Counted from the first letter of the stretch, positions 46,294-55,358 are shown. The stretch is DNA of 64,000 nt from Leptotrichia wadei (GCF_007990545.2 NZ_AP019829.2:248001-312000); one strand, 5' to 3'. Numbers and translations are program-made. The notes: generated from the letters alone by a model not told the origin.

Positions 46294-46321
46294 AAAATAT
46301 ATTTTAATTAAGGAGATTATT

Positions 46322-46738
46322 ATGAAAAAAATATTATTATTAGGAATGCTGCTTGCAGGAGCGATTGTGTTTGCAGGGAAATATGAAGATGGAATGACAG
46401 AAAGAATGAAAGTTGCAGAAGAAAAATTTCAGCCAGCCTTGAATTCTGGAGTTACAGCAGATATGAATGATGCAACTCAAAAATTAGGTAAATTATGGGA
46501 AACAGAAATGAGAAAAATTTATGATTTACTTTTATCAGAATTGCCAGAAAAGGAAAAAGTAGAATTGCAAGAAGAACAGGAAAAATGGGCAAAAAAAATT
46601 AAAGATGAGATTGCAAAAGATGCTGAAGAATCAAAAGGAGGAACAATAGGAACGTTTAATGTTTTGGGAACTGCATTAGGCAATACAGAAAAAAGAGCTT
46701 TGGAATTGGCAAAAAGATACGATAAATTAAACAAATAA
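46322..46738 (+). CDS. LprI/DUF1311-like exported protein
   Basis: 138 aa. Signal peptide KKILLLGMLLAGAIVFAG, then GVTADMNDATQKLGKLWETEMRKIYDLLLSELPEKEKVELQEEQEKWAKKI and KRALELAKRYDKLNK. It is close to the lipoprotein copy at 43177 and next to the copy at 45859, pointing to local duplication. Terminator at 46815. Confidence 0.82.
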   Translation: MKKILLLGMLLAGAIVFAGKYEDGMTERMKVAEEKFQPALNSGVTADMNDATQKLGKLWETEMRKIYDLLLSELPEKEKVELQEEQEKWAKKIKDEIAKDAEESKGGTIGTFNVLGTALGNTEKRALELAKRYDKLNK

Positions 46739-46814
46739 GAAATCCTAATAAATTTAGGGCTTGAGTAAAATAGTTATAGTTTTTGAGTTCTGTTTTGAAT
46801 AAGTTTTACTATAA

Positions 46815-46857
46815 AAGGAAATAGTGTAAAATTTCAGCTATTTCCTTATTTTTTTTG
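46815..46857 (+). terminator. Terminator of the LprI-like pair
   Basis: AAGGAAATAG (46815-46824) pairs perfectly with CTATTTCCTT (46838-46847), followed by a T run. Confidence 0.85.
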
Positions 46858-46918
46858 TCAGCTCTTTTAATTCTGCTTCATGTAGTCTTATTTTTTATTA
46901 TTTTTCTAAATAAAAAAA

Positions 46919-46975
46919 CGCCATCTGTCAAATATTTATAAAAAATAAATTTTTAAAAATACAGATTTCTTGGCG
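46919..46975 (-). terminator. Terminator of ptsH
   Basis: On the minus strand CGCCAAGAAATCTGT pairs with ACAGATGGCG across an AT loop, then seven Ts (46912-46918 on the plus strand are As). Confidence 0.7.
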
Positions 46976-46993
46976 CAATTTTAAATGAATTTA

Positions 46994-47254
46994 TTAGTCT
47001 CTAATAGTTGCTAACAATTCTCCTAATACTTCAACTGCTTGTTCAGCATCAGGTCCTTCAGCATGAATTGTAACTTCTGAACCATTTTTAATTCCAATTG
47101 ATAATAATTTCAATAAAGATTTTCCGTTTACTTTTTTCCCTTCATTTTCAACTTCTACTTTACTTTCAAATTCTTTTGCTTTAGCAACAAATACTCCACC
47201 TGGTCTTGTATGTAATCCTGTAGGATTTGTCATAGTAACTGTTTTACTTGCCAT
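46994..47254 (-). CDS. ptsH: Phosphocarrier protein HPr
   Basis: 86 aa. His15 (NPTGLHTRPG) accepts phosphate from enzyme I and passes it to EII components; Ser46 (NGKSLLKLLSIG) is the possible HPr-kinase site. The usual Arg-Pro-Ala after the active site is Arg-Pro-Gly here. Strong Shine-Dalgarno (AAGGAGGA). ptsI is not adjacent. It probably supplies the EIIBC at 55448. Confidence 0.96.
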   Translation of the reverse strand: MASKTVTMTNPTGLHTRPGGVFVAKAKEFESKVEVENEGKKVNGKSLLKLLSIGIKNGSEVTIHAEGPDAEQAVEVLGELLATIRD

Positions 47255-47381
47255 TATTAGTCCTCCTTAAATATCATTACTTTAATTTTACAACAGTTTT
47301 TGGCATTTGTCAATAAGTATGAAAAACATTTTTTTGATTAAAAGGAAAGATACATAATAATCTAATTTTATAGAACATTTT

Positions 47382-49043
47382 TTAAAGAGATTTTTCTGGA
47401 ACATTAATTAATAACGAATGAAAATTAGTATAAGTAACATTTCCAGGCTTACTATTCTTTATTTTTTTGACAAATTTTCTTTCACAGTAATCGACTGTAA
47501 CTTTATCGCCTTTTTTTGCTTTAGAATATTCACAAGCGAGATTTGCAGCATAAATTAAAACATCTTCAGGAAGTTCTTGATTATTTCGTAAAATAAGAAC
47601 ATGGCTTCCAGGAATATCCTTTATATGCATCCATATATCGTTTGGCTGCCCTTTAGAAAAGGATATTTCCTCATTTTCCTTGTTATTTCTTCCAACAAAG
47701 ATTTGAAAACCTTTGTAGTCAAATGATAATAATTCACGTTTTTTTGTTTTATTCAATTTAATTTTATTTTTTATTTTATTTCTATTATCTGATAAATTCA
47801 GCTCATTTTCAATTTCTTCGATTCCGATAAAATCGTTTTCCTTTTCAATGAACATCTTTATTTCCTCAAAATATTTTATTTCATTCTGAATATCACCAAA
47901 TCTTAGATTTAAGGCTGAAATAGTACGTTTCCCTTTATTATATTTATTATAATAAAAATTTAAATTATCATTTGGAGATAAAAGCGGATCAAGATTTATA
48001 GTAATTTCCTGATTATTATAAAAATCAAAAACTGTAACTTTTTTCATTCCATATTTTATCTGGTGCATATTTGCCGCCAAAATATCTCCGATATTTTTAT
48101 AATTTTCAAAATTCTCATTTTTTTTCAAGTCAACTTTTATATTTTTTTCTATTTTTTTGAATTTTTTTATTTGCGAATTAACATATTTTAACAAACTTTT
48201 CTTTTTTTCACTAATGACATTGGAAGTAATTGTTGTTTTAAAATAAGCATTTAAGCCTTCATTTAAAGTCTCAAAATATTTTCTGTTATTTTTATTTTCT
48301 GGATTATTTTCTAAATTAGCATTTTCCTTTTGACTAAATTCTGAAAACTCATTATAAGTCAGTACTTTCTGAATTTTTCCACGATTTAATATTTCATACA
48401 TTACAGGTCTGTAACTAGACAAATATCTTTTAAAAATATTATAATCTTGTGAGCATTGTAATGCAAAAGCACGCCCAGCACCTTCAATCTTTTCCAAAAA
48501 AGTTTCTGTTTCAAATGGAAAATTTTCCTTTTCCAAATAAATCGGCGAAATCTTTTTTTCCTCAAAGGGCAATGTGTACTTTGCTCCAGTCATAATAACA
48601 CGGTTTCCAACATCAATCGAAGTAAAATAAAGTGCAGACAGAATTTTATCTTTACAAGTCAAGAAAATATTACTTGCCTTTCCCATAATTTCAATAATTA
48701 ACATATATTTTTCCACATCTCCAAATTGATTTAACTTTTCAAAGTCAAAATATACAATTCTGTCAAAACCTTCCTGCCTAATATTAACTAAAATCGAATT
48801 TTGCAAATGTTTTTTTAATGAAAGCAAAAATTTTGACTGAAAATCAGTATTTGGATCTTTTTCATCTTTTAAATAAAAAATTGTTGAATTATCCTTTACT
48901 TGAAAAAGAAGGTTATTTTTTCCAAAAAAGAGTGAAAATGACACTCTGTCATATTGAAAAATTTTCGTCAATTTATATCGTAATATTTTTTCCTTTATTT
49001 CCTTTACAAGAAATGAAATTCCAATTCCATCTAAATAGAGCAT
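47382..49043 (-). CDS. rqcH: RqcH / NFACT-family ribosome quality-control factor
   Basis: 553 aa. Order: NFACT-N (about 1-200), with the Asp-Arg pair needed for C-terminal alanine tailing (QEGFDRIVYFDF, Asp94-Arg95), a helical middle with long coiled coils (about 255-420), and an NFACT-R domain (about 440-550) with NDIWMHIKDIPGSHVLI. RqcH binds stalled 50S subunits and adds Ala tails to nascent chains. Related proteins were once named fibronectin-binding. The key residues suggest full function. Confidence 0.93.
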   Translation of the reverse strand: MLYLDGIGISFLVKEIKEKILRYKLTKIFQYDRVSFSLFFGKNNLLFQVKDNSTIFYLKDEKDPNTDFQSKFLLSLKKHLQNSILVNIRQEGFDRIVYFDFEKLNQFGDVEKYMLIIEIMGKASNIFLTCKDKILSALYFTSIDVGNRVIMTGAKYTLPFEEKKISPIYLEKENFPFETETFLEKIEGAGRAFALQCSQDYNIFKRYLSSYRPVMYEILNRGKIQKVLTYNEFSEFSQKENANLENNPENKNNRKYFETLNEGLNAYFKTTITSNVISEKKKSLLKYVNSQIKKFKKIEKNIKVDLKKNENFENYKNIGDILAANMHQIKYGMKKVTVFDFYNNQEITINLDPLLSPNDNLNFYYNKYNKGKRTISALNLRFGDIQNEIKYFEEIKMFIEKENDFIGIEEIENELNLSDNRNKIKNKIKLNKTKKRELLSFDYKGFQIFVGRNNKENEEISFSKGQPNDIWMHIKDIPGSHVLILRNNQELPEDVLIYAANLACEYSKAKKGDKVTVDYCERKFVKKIKNSKPGNVTYTNFHSLLINVPEKSL

Positions 49044-49060
49044 ATTTTCCTCCTCTTTGA

Positions 49061-49081
49061 CAAGGGGTCAAAACCTCCTTG
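49061..49081. terminator. CAAGG hairpin, copy g
   Basis: CAAGGGGT pairs imperfectly with ACCTCCTTG (49061-49081) around CAAA; it lies between the regulator gene and rqcH, both on the minus strand. Confidence 0.5.
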
Positions 49082-49146
49082 TTATTACAGATGCTATTAT
49101 TTCTTAATTTTGTGTAATTTAATTTTCCAATCGGCTATCATTATTT

Positions 49147-49809
49147 TTAAAGAGCATTTTTTCTAACCATAATGTTTTCTGCATCTTCAACATTTAATAC
49201 TTTTTCATCTCCATCAACAACCATAGTTATTAAATATTTGTCAATATTTACAATTTTTATTAGGGATTTTATCATAACACCTTTTTCATTTAAATATTTC
49301 CTAATGGCAGTGCTTCCTTTAATTGATGACACTTGAACTAAATCGCCTTTTTCAAAGCTCAAGATTGATTCAGGCTGGATATCTTTTTTAACTTTATCTA
49401 GATTTTCCATAATTGTTTCAAAAACTTCAACAAATGTATCTAATTTTTCCTTTGGAATATCATCTGTTATTCTTTCTAGAATAGTTGAATGGAAATTACC
49501 GTGATAATTTAAGGCAACCTTTCCTTTTTGAGTCAATTTCACAAAAACTTTACGTCTATCAGTGTTCGACCGGGAACGTTCTAGAAATTGCTTTTCAGTT
49601 AATTTATTTACAGCAACAGAAGCTGTTCCCATTGTAATGCCTATTTTATCTGAAAGTTCATTCATTGTAATTTCATTTTCTCCAATTGCTTCAATAATAT
49701 GCAGTTCTGATGTTGTTAGGCATTTAATTACCTGATTTAAGTTAATTTCTTCAATTTTGTAATATGTTTTATAAAATTTATCTAATAGAGTTTCAATTTT
49801 CTCGTACAT
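49147..49809 (-). CDS. MarR-type regulator with C-terminal FeoA domain
   Basis: 220 aa. A MarR winged helix (about 25-140: LTTSELHIIEAIGENEITMNELSDKIGITMGTASVAVNKL, with the wing SRSNTDRRKVFVKLT) is joined to a C-terminal FeoA/SH3-like domain (about 145-215). The domain combination resembles DtxR/MntR-type metal regulators with a MarR head, so a metal-responsive repressor is plausible. No metal-transport gene is nearby. It follows rpe by about 37 bp and is probably co-transcribed with it. Confidence 0.8.
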   Translation of the reverse strand: MYEKIETLLDKFYKTYYKIEEINLNQVIKCLTTSELHIIEAIGENEITMNELSDKIGITMGTASVAVNKLTEKQFLERSRSNTDRRKVFVKLTQKGKVALNYHGNFHSTILERITDDIPKEKLDTFVEVFETIMENLDKVKKDIQPESILSFEKGDLVQVSSIKGSTAIRKYLNEKGVMIKSLIKIVNIDKYLITMVVDGDEKVLNVEDAENIMVRKNAL

Positions 49810-49846
49810 TTTGATTTTCTCCTTTCTTAATTTTTTCTTTTTTTGT

Positions 49847-50479
49847 TTATTTTAAAGTTTCGATTTTTTTCTTGTAATTTCCGCTGAAAATATACGAACC
49901 TGCAACTAAGATATTTGCTCCAGCTTCCTTCACAAGTTTTGCAGTTTTGTCATTTATTCCACCATCTACTTCAATATCAATATCTTTGTCAATTTCTCGC
50001 AAATCTTTTATTTTTTGAATCATTTCAGGAATAAATTTTTGCCCGCCAAAACCAGGATTTACAGTCATAATTAGTACCATATCAAGATTTTTTAATTCGT
50101 ATCTTAAAACATCTAACGGAGTAGAAGGATTTAGTGCAACTCCTGCTTTTTTTCCAAAAGATTTTATCAGCTGAATTGTTCTGTTCAAGTGTTTTATAGC
50201 TTCAACATGAACTGTGATAATATCAGAAAATTGTGCAAAATCCTTTATCAAATAATCAGGCTCATTTACCATTAAATGAACATCAAATACAAGATTGCTA
50301 TGCTTTCTCAAAGATGAAATAACAGGAGCACCGAAACTAATATTTGGCACAAAATTGCCATCCATAACATCTAAATGTAGATATTCTGCTCCAAATTTTT
50401 CAACTTCTGCGATTTCTTCTCTTAATTTACTAAAATCTGCAGCAAGCAGAGAAGGTGATATTATAATCTTTTTATCCAT
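49847..50479 (-). CDS. rpe: Ribulose-phosphate 3-epimerase
   Basis: 210 aa TIM barrel. ISPSLLAADF at the N-terminus, metal-binding HLDVMDGNFVPNISFG and VHLMV, MTVNPGFGGQKFI and the catalytic aspartate of IEVDGGIND are intact. Interconverts ribulose 5-phosphate and xylulose 5-phosphate. A TTG at 50488 is also in frame, but the ATG at 50479 starts the conserved protein. It follows rsgA by about 50 bp. Confidence 0.95.
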   Translation of the reverse strand: MDKKIIISPSLLAADFSKLREEIAEVEKFGAEYLHLDVMDGNFVPNISFGAPVISSLRKHSNLVFDVHLMVNEPDYLIKDFAQFSDIITVHVEAIKHLNRTIQLIKSFGKKAGVALNPSTPLDVLRYELKNLDMVLIMTVNPGFGGQKFIPEMIQKIKDLREIDKDIDIEVDGGINDKTAKLVKEAGANILVAGSYIFSGNYKKKIETLK

Positions 50480-50528
50480 AAAAATCAACTCTTTTCTTCA
50501 GTAATATTTATTCATAAATGAAAATTAT

Positions 50529-51428
50529 TTAAGTATATTTTAAAAATTTTATATTTTCCAGCGAATACAGGTAAAAATCATATCGTTCCCTTGAAATATT
50601 TCCATTTTCCACATTTTCCTTTATTGCACAATTTGGCTCATTTACGTGAATACAGTCACGAAATTTACAGTTAGGAATAAATTCCAGAAATTCTGGGAAT
50701 AATTTTTCTAATTCCTTTTTATTTTTCAGTTTTGGAAAATCCAACGTTGAAAATCCAGGCGTATCTATTAGATAAGAATGTGGGGCTGTCATAAAAAATC
50801 GGCTTTCTATCGTTGTGTGCCGTCCTTTTCTAGTTTTTCCACTGATATCATTTGTAGTTAATACTTCTTCTCCAATTAAAGTGTTAATAAGCGTAGATTT
50901 TCCAGCTCCAGATGGTCCTGAAATTACGACAGATTTTTTATTTATGTATTGTTTTAATTCTGAAAGTCCAGTTCTTGTTTCGGTAGAAATTGGAAAAATA
51001 GAAATTACATCTTTAAAAATTTTTTTGAATTTATTTAAAAACTTTTCCAGCTCTTCTTGTGAAACCAAATCAATTTTAGATAAGATTAGCACAACTGGAA
51101 TATTTTGAGAATTTGCGTTTAAAAGCATTTTCTGAAAATTTGTAAAATCAAAATCTGGACTTTTTATTGAAAATAAAATGCCAATAAAATCAATATTTGC
51201 AATAAGTGGACGATATAAAAAATTTTGCCTTTTTTCAATTTTTTCAATAATTTTTTCTTTTTTGTCAAATTCTACAAAATCACCAATTATACAGTTCATT
51301 TTATCATTTTTCACTTTTAACATTCCGCGTAATTTACATTCATAAATATTTTCTTCACTTAAATTTTTGGAATTTTCATCTAAAACATAGTAAAATCCCT
51401 TTATCTTTCTAATAACTTTTCCTTTTAT
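50529..51428 (-). CDS. rsgA: Ribosome small-subunit GTPase RsgA with non-canonical start
   Basis: GTPase domain: GPSGAGKST (G1), DTPGFST (G3) and a preceding SKID (G4) in circularly permuted order, then the zinc site CKFRDCIHVNEPNC. The first ATG is at 51323, but the frame is open upstream and encodes the conserved N-terminal OB fold: IKGKVIRKIKGFYYVLDENS and NIYECKLRG. Counting from ATA at 51428 gives 299 aa, the usual RsgA length. No ATG, GTG or TTG precedes it in frame; ATA at 51428 or ATT at 51413 (after AAAAGGAAAA) would be the start. RsgA matures the 30S subunit. Confidence 0.85.
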   Translation of the reverse strand: MKGKVIRKIKGFYYVLDENSKNLSEENIYECKLRGMLKVKNDKMNCIIGDFVEFDKKEKIIEKIEKRQNFLYRPLIANIDFIGILFSIKSPDFDFTNFQKMLLNANSQNIPVVLILSKIDLVSQEELEKFLNKFKKIFKDVISIFPISTETRTGLSELKQYINKKSVVISGPSGAGKSTLINTLIGEEVLTTNDISGKTRKGRHTTIESRFFMTAPHSYLIDTPGFSTLDFPKLKNKKELEKLFPEFLEFIPNCKFRDCIHVNEPNCAIKENVENGNISRERYDFYLYSLENIKFLKYT

Positions 51429-51508
51429 AAAAATATTTGAGAGAAATTTTAAAATAAATTTGCTTAGTAATCTAAAATTTATATCATAAAAGAATAAATA
51501 TACAATAA

Positions 51509-51528
51509 CAAGGGGTCAAGCCCCCTTG
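51509..51528. terminator. CAAGGGG hairpin, copy h
   Basis: CAAGGGG (51509-51515) pairs with CCCCTTG (51522-51528) between the PASTA gene and rsgA on the minus strand, 80 bp before the rsgA start. It may lower read-through into rsgA. Confidence 0.6.
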
Positions 51529-51655
51529 CTAAATTCAAAATGACATAGCTATAGCTGTCAAGCAAGTTTAACAAAAACTTAAAATAACTCCCGTCTCCTT
51601 TCTGTATTTTTCTATATTTAATTTTATAATTAAATAAATCCAATTTTTATAATTT

Positions 51656-52633
51656 TTAATCATCATCGTCTCCACCGCCAGTATTTGGTTCGCTGGAAGT
51701 TCCTCCACTATTTGAATTATTAGGCGGAGAAGCAGGAGTATTTCCATTATTTTGTTGTTTATCATTTTGTTGAGGAGTTTTTGGAGTATTGTTATCTATC
51801 TGATTTATTGTATCATCGATAGTTTTTTCAATTTCTCTCTCATTTATGTTATCTCGAGAACGATTGATAATTTCTTCATTTGATCTTGCTCGTTTTTTCA
51901 CACTTGCTCCACTATTTACTACAACAGATACTTTTTGTCCACGCTGTATTTTTGTTCCAGCTGCAGGATTTGTAGATATAATTGTATTTACTGGCAATGT
52001 TGGGTCATTTGTCTGAGATACAGAGCCAATTTCAAGTCCAATTTGTTTTAATGTTTCTCTTGCATCATTTAAATCAAGTCCTGTTATATTTGGCATAACT
52101 GATGGATCTATCATTTGTTGTGATGAAACAAGTATTGATATTTTTTGGTTAATTTCCAATTTTGTCCCTGGTTTTGGATAAACTCCCAAAATAGTGTTGT
52201 ATTTTTGATTAGATGGATAATAATCAATTGTCTCAATTTGAATATTTAACCCTTTAAGTCGTGATCTTGCCTCAAGCAGTTCCAATCCAATAATATTAGG
52301 AACTTTTACGTCTTCACCGTTATTTACCCAGATTCTTACGACTCTGTTTACTTTTACTTCTTTTCCAGATCTTGGATCCTGATTATATACCGTATCTAAT
52401 GGTACTTTTTCCGTTTTGGAATTAATAACTTTGACTTTTAATCCAGCTTCCTTCAAATATTTTATCGCTTCTTTCTTGTCAAGCCCCGTAACATCAGGAA
52501 TAACAGTAAGTCTAGTGTTAAAAAAATGACGTTCAAAAACATCTTTTCCAAATATTGCTAGTGTAACTAGACAAATCACTACAATAACAGTTTTAAAAGT
52601 TTTAGCATAACTAAATTTATATTGTGTGGCCAT
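51656..52633 (-). CDS. Membrane-anchored protein with three PASTA domains, no kinase domain
   Basis: 325 aa. One transmembrane helix (about 13-33), a short cytosolic N-terminus, then three PASTA domains: TVIPDVTGLDKKEAIKYLKEAGL (about 42), VKVPNIIGLELLEARSRLKGL (about 113) and VMPNITGLDLNDARETLKQIGL (about 188), followed by a Ser/Asn/Gly/Asp-rich tail. PASTA domains bind muropeptides or peptidoglycan. In Firmicutes a PASTA Ser/Thr kinase precedes rsgA and rpe; here a kinase-less PASTA protein holds that place. Confidence 0.85.
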   Translation of the reverse strand: MATQYKFSYAKTFKTVIVVICLVTLAIFGKDVFERHFFNTRLTVIPDVTGLDKKEAIKYLKEAGLKVKVINSKTEKVPLDTVYNQDPRSGKEVKVNRVVRIWVNNGEDVKVPNIIGLELLEARSRLKGLNIQIETIDYYPSNQKYNTILGVYPKPGTKLEINQKISILVSSQQMIDPSVMPNITGLDLNDARETLKQIGLEIGSVSQTNDPTLPVNTIISTNPAAGTKIQRGQKVSVVVNSGASVKKRARSNEEIINRSRDNINEREIEKTIDDTINQIDNNTPKTPQQNDKQQNNGNTPASPPNNSNSGGTSSEPNTGGGDDDD

Positions 52634-52744
52634 TTTTCACCTCGTTATTTTTATTTATAATTCTTTATTTTATATAATACCATAAATATTGAAAAAATGA
52701 TATATATTATTTTTTATAAAAAATCTTAAAATAAAAATAAAATT

Positions 52745-52778
52745 TCTCATTTACTTTTAATTTTATCGTGTTATACTT
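52745..52778 (+). promoter_or_regulatory. Shared promoter motif (weaker) before the SIMPL pair
   Basis: TCTCATTT at 52745 and GTTATACTT starting at 52770: the same 25-nt offset as the three motifs in the 40-45 kb region, with TATACT as -10. Confidence 0.45.
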
Positions 52779-52835
52779 AATTTAGAAAATAAAAATTTGG
52801 AAAGTAAATAATCAAGTGAAATTATGGAGGGAAAA

Positions 52836-53960
52836 ATGAAAAAAGTAGCAATTGCGCTATTTTCTCTGTTAAGTGTATTTTCATTTGGAGCGAATGAAAA
52901 TCTTGTGAGAAAAATTAGTGTTACGGGAAATGCAGAAAGGGAAATTATGCCAGATTTAGCAAAAATTAATTTCAAAGTTGAAGTGAAGGGAAAAAACTTA
53001 AATCAGGCAACAGATGAGGTAAATAAAAAAGTTGAGAAATTTAAGAATGAATTGAGAGCTAGAAGAATATCTTTGGAAAATTTGGAAACAACTGCATTTT
53101 ATAATAGAAAAGGGACAGAATATGACAATGATGATATTTTAGACGTAAAGACGGTTCCAAATAAAAATGTAAAAAAATCTGATAAAAAGCCAACATCTTA
53201 TGATGTGAAAATGTCAATATTAGTAAAAAATACTGATTTTAACAAAATTTCAGCATTAATTGACTTGGAAGATGGAGATAATTTACAAAGTATTCAGAAA
53301 AATTTTGATGAAAATACATTTGCATTTAATATAAATGAAAATGGAACAACAGTTGACCAGGCTTTAAATAAAGTGTTTAACAAACTTAATACTTCCAGAA
53401 GAAAGCTTATTTCAGCTGGAATCCCTGAAAATGATATTATTTTGAGTGATTATGAAATAAAGGAAAATTATACAGAAAATAAAGGTACAAAAAAAGATGT
53501 TTACTATGTTACAGATGAATTTGTGCTTACAACAAAAAATATAAAGGAACTTAATACAATAATTTCAATTGCCGATGACAACGGAATAAACATAAACGGT
53601 TCAATTAATTTTGACTTGTCAGATAAAGACAGAATTGAGTCAGAAATGTATAAAGATGCTTATAATCAAACAAAACAGAAAGCAGAAAGCATCTTACGTT
53701 CGAGCAAGATGAAACTGGGAGAACCAATTATTGTGAGTGAAGATGTGGAATTTCAGCAAAAGATGATTGACAGAATTGATCAGGATTGGAGTGTGACTTA
53801 CAATGCAGCACCAGCGGAATTCGAATATACAAATACTATGACTAAGGAAATGACAGCACCTGCACCTATGGCAATGAGAGCTGGTAAATCTAGGGTTGAT
53901 TATACTCCAAAACCATTAAAATTGACACAGAATATATCGGTTATGTATGAAATGAAATAA
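52836..53960 (+). CDS. SIMPL-domain (DUF541) exported protein 1
   Basis: 374 aa from ATG 52836; an upstream ATG at 52824 overlaps the Shine-Dalgarno (GGAGGG) and is rejected. Signal peptide KKVAIALFSLLSVFSFGAN, then the SIMPL domain with ISVTGNAEREIMPDLAKINFKVEV and SRRKLISAGIPENDIILSDYEI. SIMPL/DUF541 proteins (such as E. coli YggE) are periplasmic and linked to oxidative stress; their action is unknown. Paired with 54048. Confidence 0.87.
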   Translation: MKKVAIALFSLLSVFSFGANENLVRKISVTGNAEREIMPDLAKINFKVEVKGKNLNQATDEVNKKVEKFKNELRARRISLENLETTAFYNRKGTEYDNDDILDVKTVPNKNVKKSDKKPTSYDVKMSILVKNTDFNKISALIDLEDGDNLQSIQKNFDENTFAFNINENGTTVDQALNKVFNKLNTSRRKLISAGIPENDIILSDYEIKENYTENKGTKKDVYYVTDEFVLTTKNIKELNTIISIADDNGININGSINFDLSDKDRIESEMYKDAYNQTKQKAESILRSSKMKLGEPIIVSEDVEFQQKMIDRIDQDWSVTYNAAPAEFEYTNTMTKEMTAPAPMAMRAGKSRVDYTPKPLKLTQNISVMYEMK

Positions 53961-54047
53961 AAAAATTATATTTGATTTAAATAGATTAATTTGATGAAAA
54001 TATATTTAGAAAATAAAGAAATTAATTTTAAAGAAAGGACTTTAGAA

Positions 54048-55109
54048 ATGAAAAGAATATTAGCATTATTTATGATAATTTTTTCAGTTTTATCGTTTTC
54101 AGATAGTGAAATTACTGGGAAGAGAATACAGGTTAGGGGAGTTTCTAAGAAGGAAATTATGCCAAATTCGGCAAAAATTGCTCTTATAATTCAAACTGAG
54201 AACGAAAGTCTGGATAAGGCAAGTGCGGAAAATTCAAAAATTTTGGAAAGATATAAAAGATTGCTTGCTCAGACTGGTACAAAATATAATAAAATTAATT
54301 CAACAGGATATTCCACTTATGAAACGTATAATTGGGACACAGTAATTGAAAATAAAGGTAAGAAGGAATATAGGACAAAACTTTCAGTGGAAGTTGACAG
54401 ATTTTCTCTTGATACATTGAAAAACTTTATGAATGTGCTTGCAACTGAAAAAATTTATTCCTTGAATAGAAGTAAAAATGGTACATACATTTTTACTATT
54501 GAATCTCAAAATGCAACAAATAAGCAGGCATATCAAAATGCAATGTCAAAATTTAACGAAATTCAGCAAAAATTGAGTAAGGAAGGAATCCCTGCCAGTG
54601 CAGTAAAAATTGCAGGATATGACAATAAAGAAATAAGTCTTGAAAAAAGAACAAATAACAAAAAAAATATTCAAGTCGTTTCACATCAGATAGAAGTTGA
54701 AACAAGAGATTTGAAAAATCTTGGAAACATCATAAATGTAGCAAGTGCATTGGGAATCGGTACAACTGGGCAAATTGAATACGACATTGACAACAAGCAG
54801 CAATTAGAAAATGAACTTTACGAAAATGCCTACAAGGAAGCCTTGAAAAAAGCGCAAGTTATCTTAGGAAAAACAGATTTAAACTTAAAAAATCCAGTTA
54901 CAATAACAGATAAATCGTATGGAATTATTCAACCTTATTATGATTATAGTTATAATTATTACAATGAAGCAAATTATGCAACTAATGTAGTACAACTGAA
55001 AAAAAGCGATAGGGAACTTTTAGATGAATCATCAAGAAGAAACATTGTAATTTCTCCAAAAAAACTAAATATTTCAAAAACTGTTTATATTGAATTTGAA
55101 ATGAACTAA
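54048..55109 (+). CDS. SIMPL-domain (DUF541) exported protein 2
   Basis: 353 aa from ATG 54048, chosen because AAAGGA precedes it and the signal peptide begins there (KRILALFMIIFSVLSFSDS); the frame extends to 53991. Domain marks IQVRGVSKKEIMPNSAKIALII and LSKEGIPASAVKIAGYDNKEI match copy 1. It lies 87 bp after copy 1 with no terminator between. Duplicated but well diverged. Confidence 0.87.
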   Translation: MKRILALFMIIFSVLSFSDSEITGKRIQVRGVSKKEIMPNSAKIALIIQTENESLDKASAENSKILERYKRLLAQTGTKYNKINSTGYSTYETYNWDTVIENKGKKEYRTKLSVEVDRFSLDTLKNFMNVLATEKIYSLNRSKNGTYIFTIESQNATNKQAYQNAMSKFNEIQQKLSKEGIPASAVKIAGYDNKEISLEKRTNNKKNIQVVSHQIEVETRDLKNLGNIINVASALGIGTTGQIEYDIDNKQQLENELYENAYKEALKKAQVILGKTDLNLKNPVTITDKSYGIIQPYYDYSYNYYNEANYATNVVQLKKSDRELLDESSRRNIVISPKKLNISKTVYIEFEMN

Positions 55110-55127
55110 AAATCTAACTCTCTTAAG

Positions 55128-55159
55128 AACTGCTTTATTTTACAATATTGCAGTTTTTT
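55128..55159 (+). terminator. Terminator of the SIMPL pair
   Basis: AACTGC (55128-55133) pairs with GCAGTT (55150-55155), then Ts. The remainder of the 338-bp gap to 55448 is AT-rich and holds the PTS promoter. Confidence 0.7.
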
Positions 55160-55358
55160 ATTTATTTGAATATTTAAATTTCACTTGTTTATTAAAAAGG
55201 TTTACAATATACTCGAAACAATATAATTTCTTGGTAAAAAAACTATAATAAATTCATAGTTTAAATGGTTGTATTGTAAATATAAAATTAATAAATAACA
55301 GTTCTTAGATTAAAAAATATTATAATTAAAATAAAGTTATGATTTTTTTAAAGTAATA

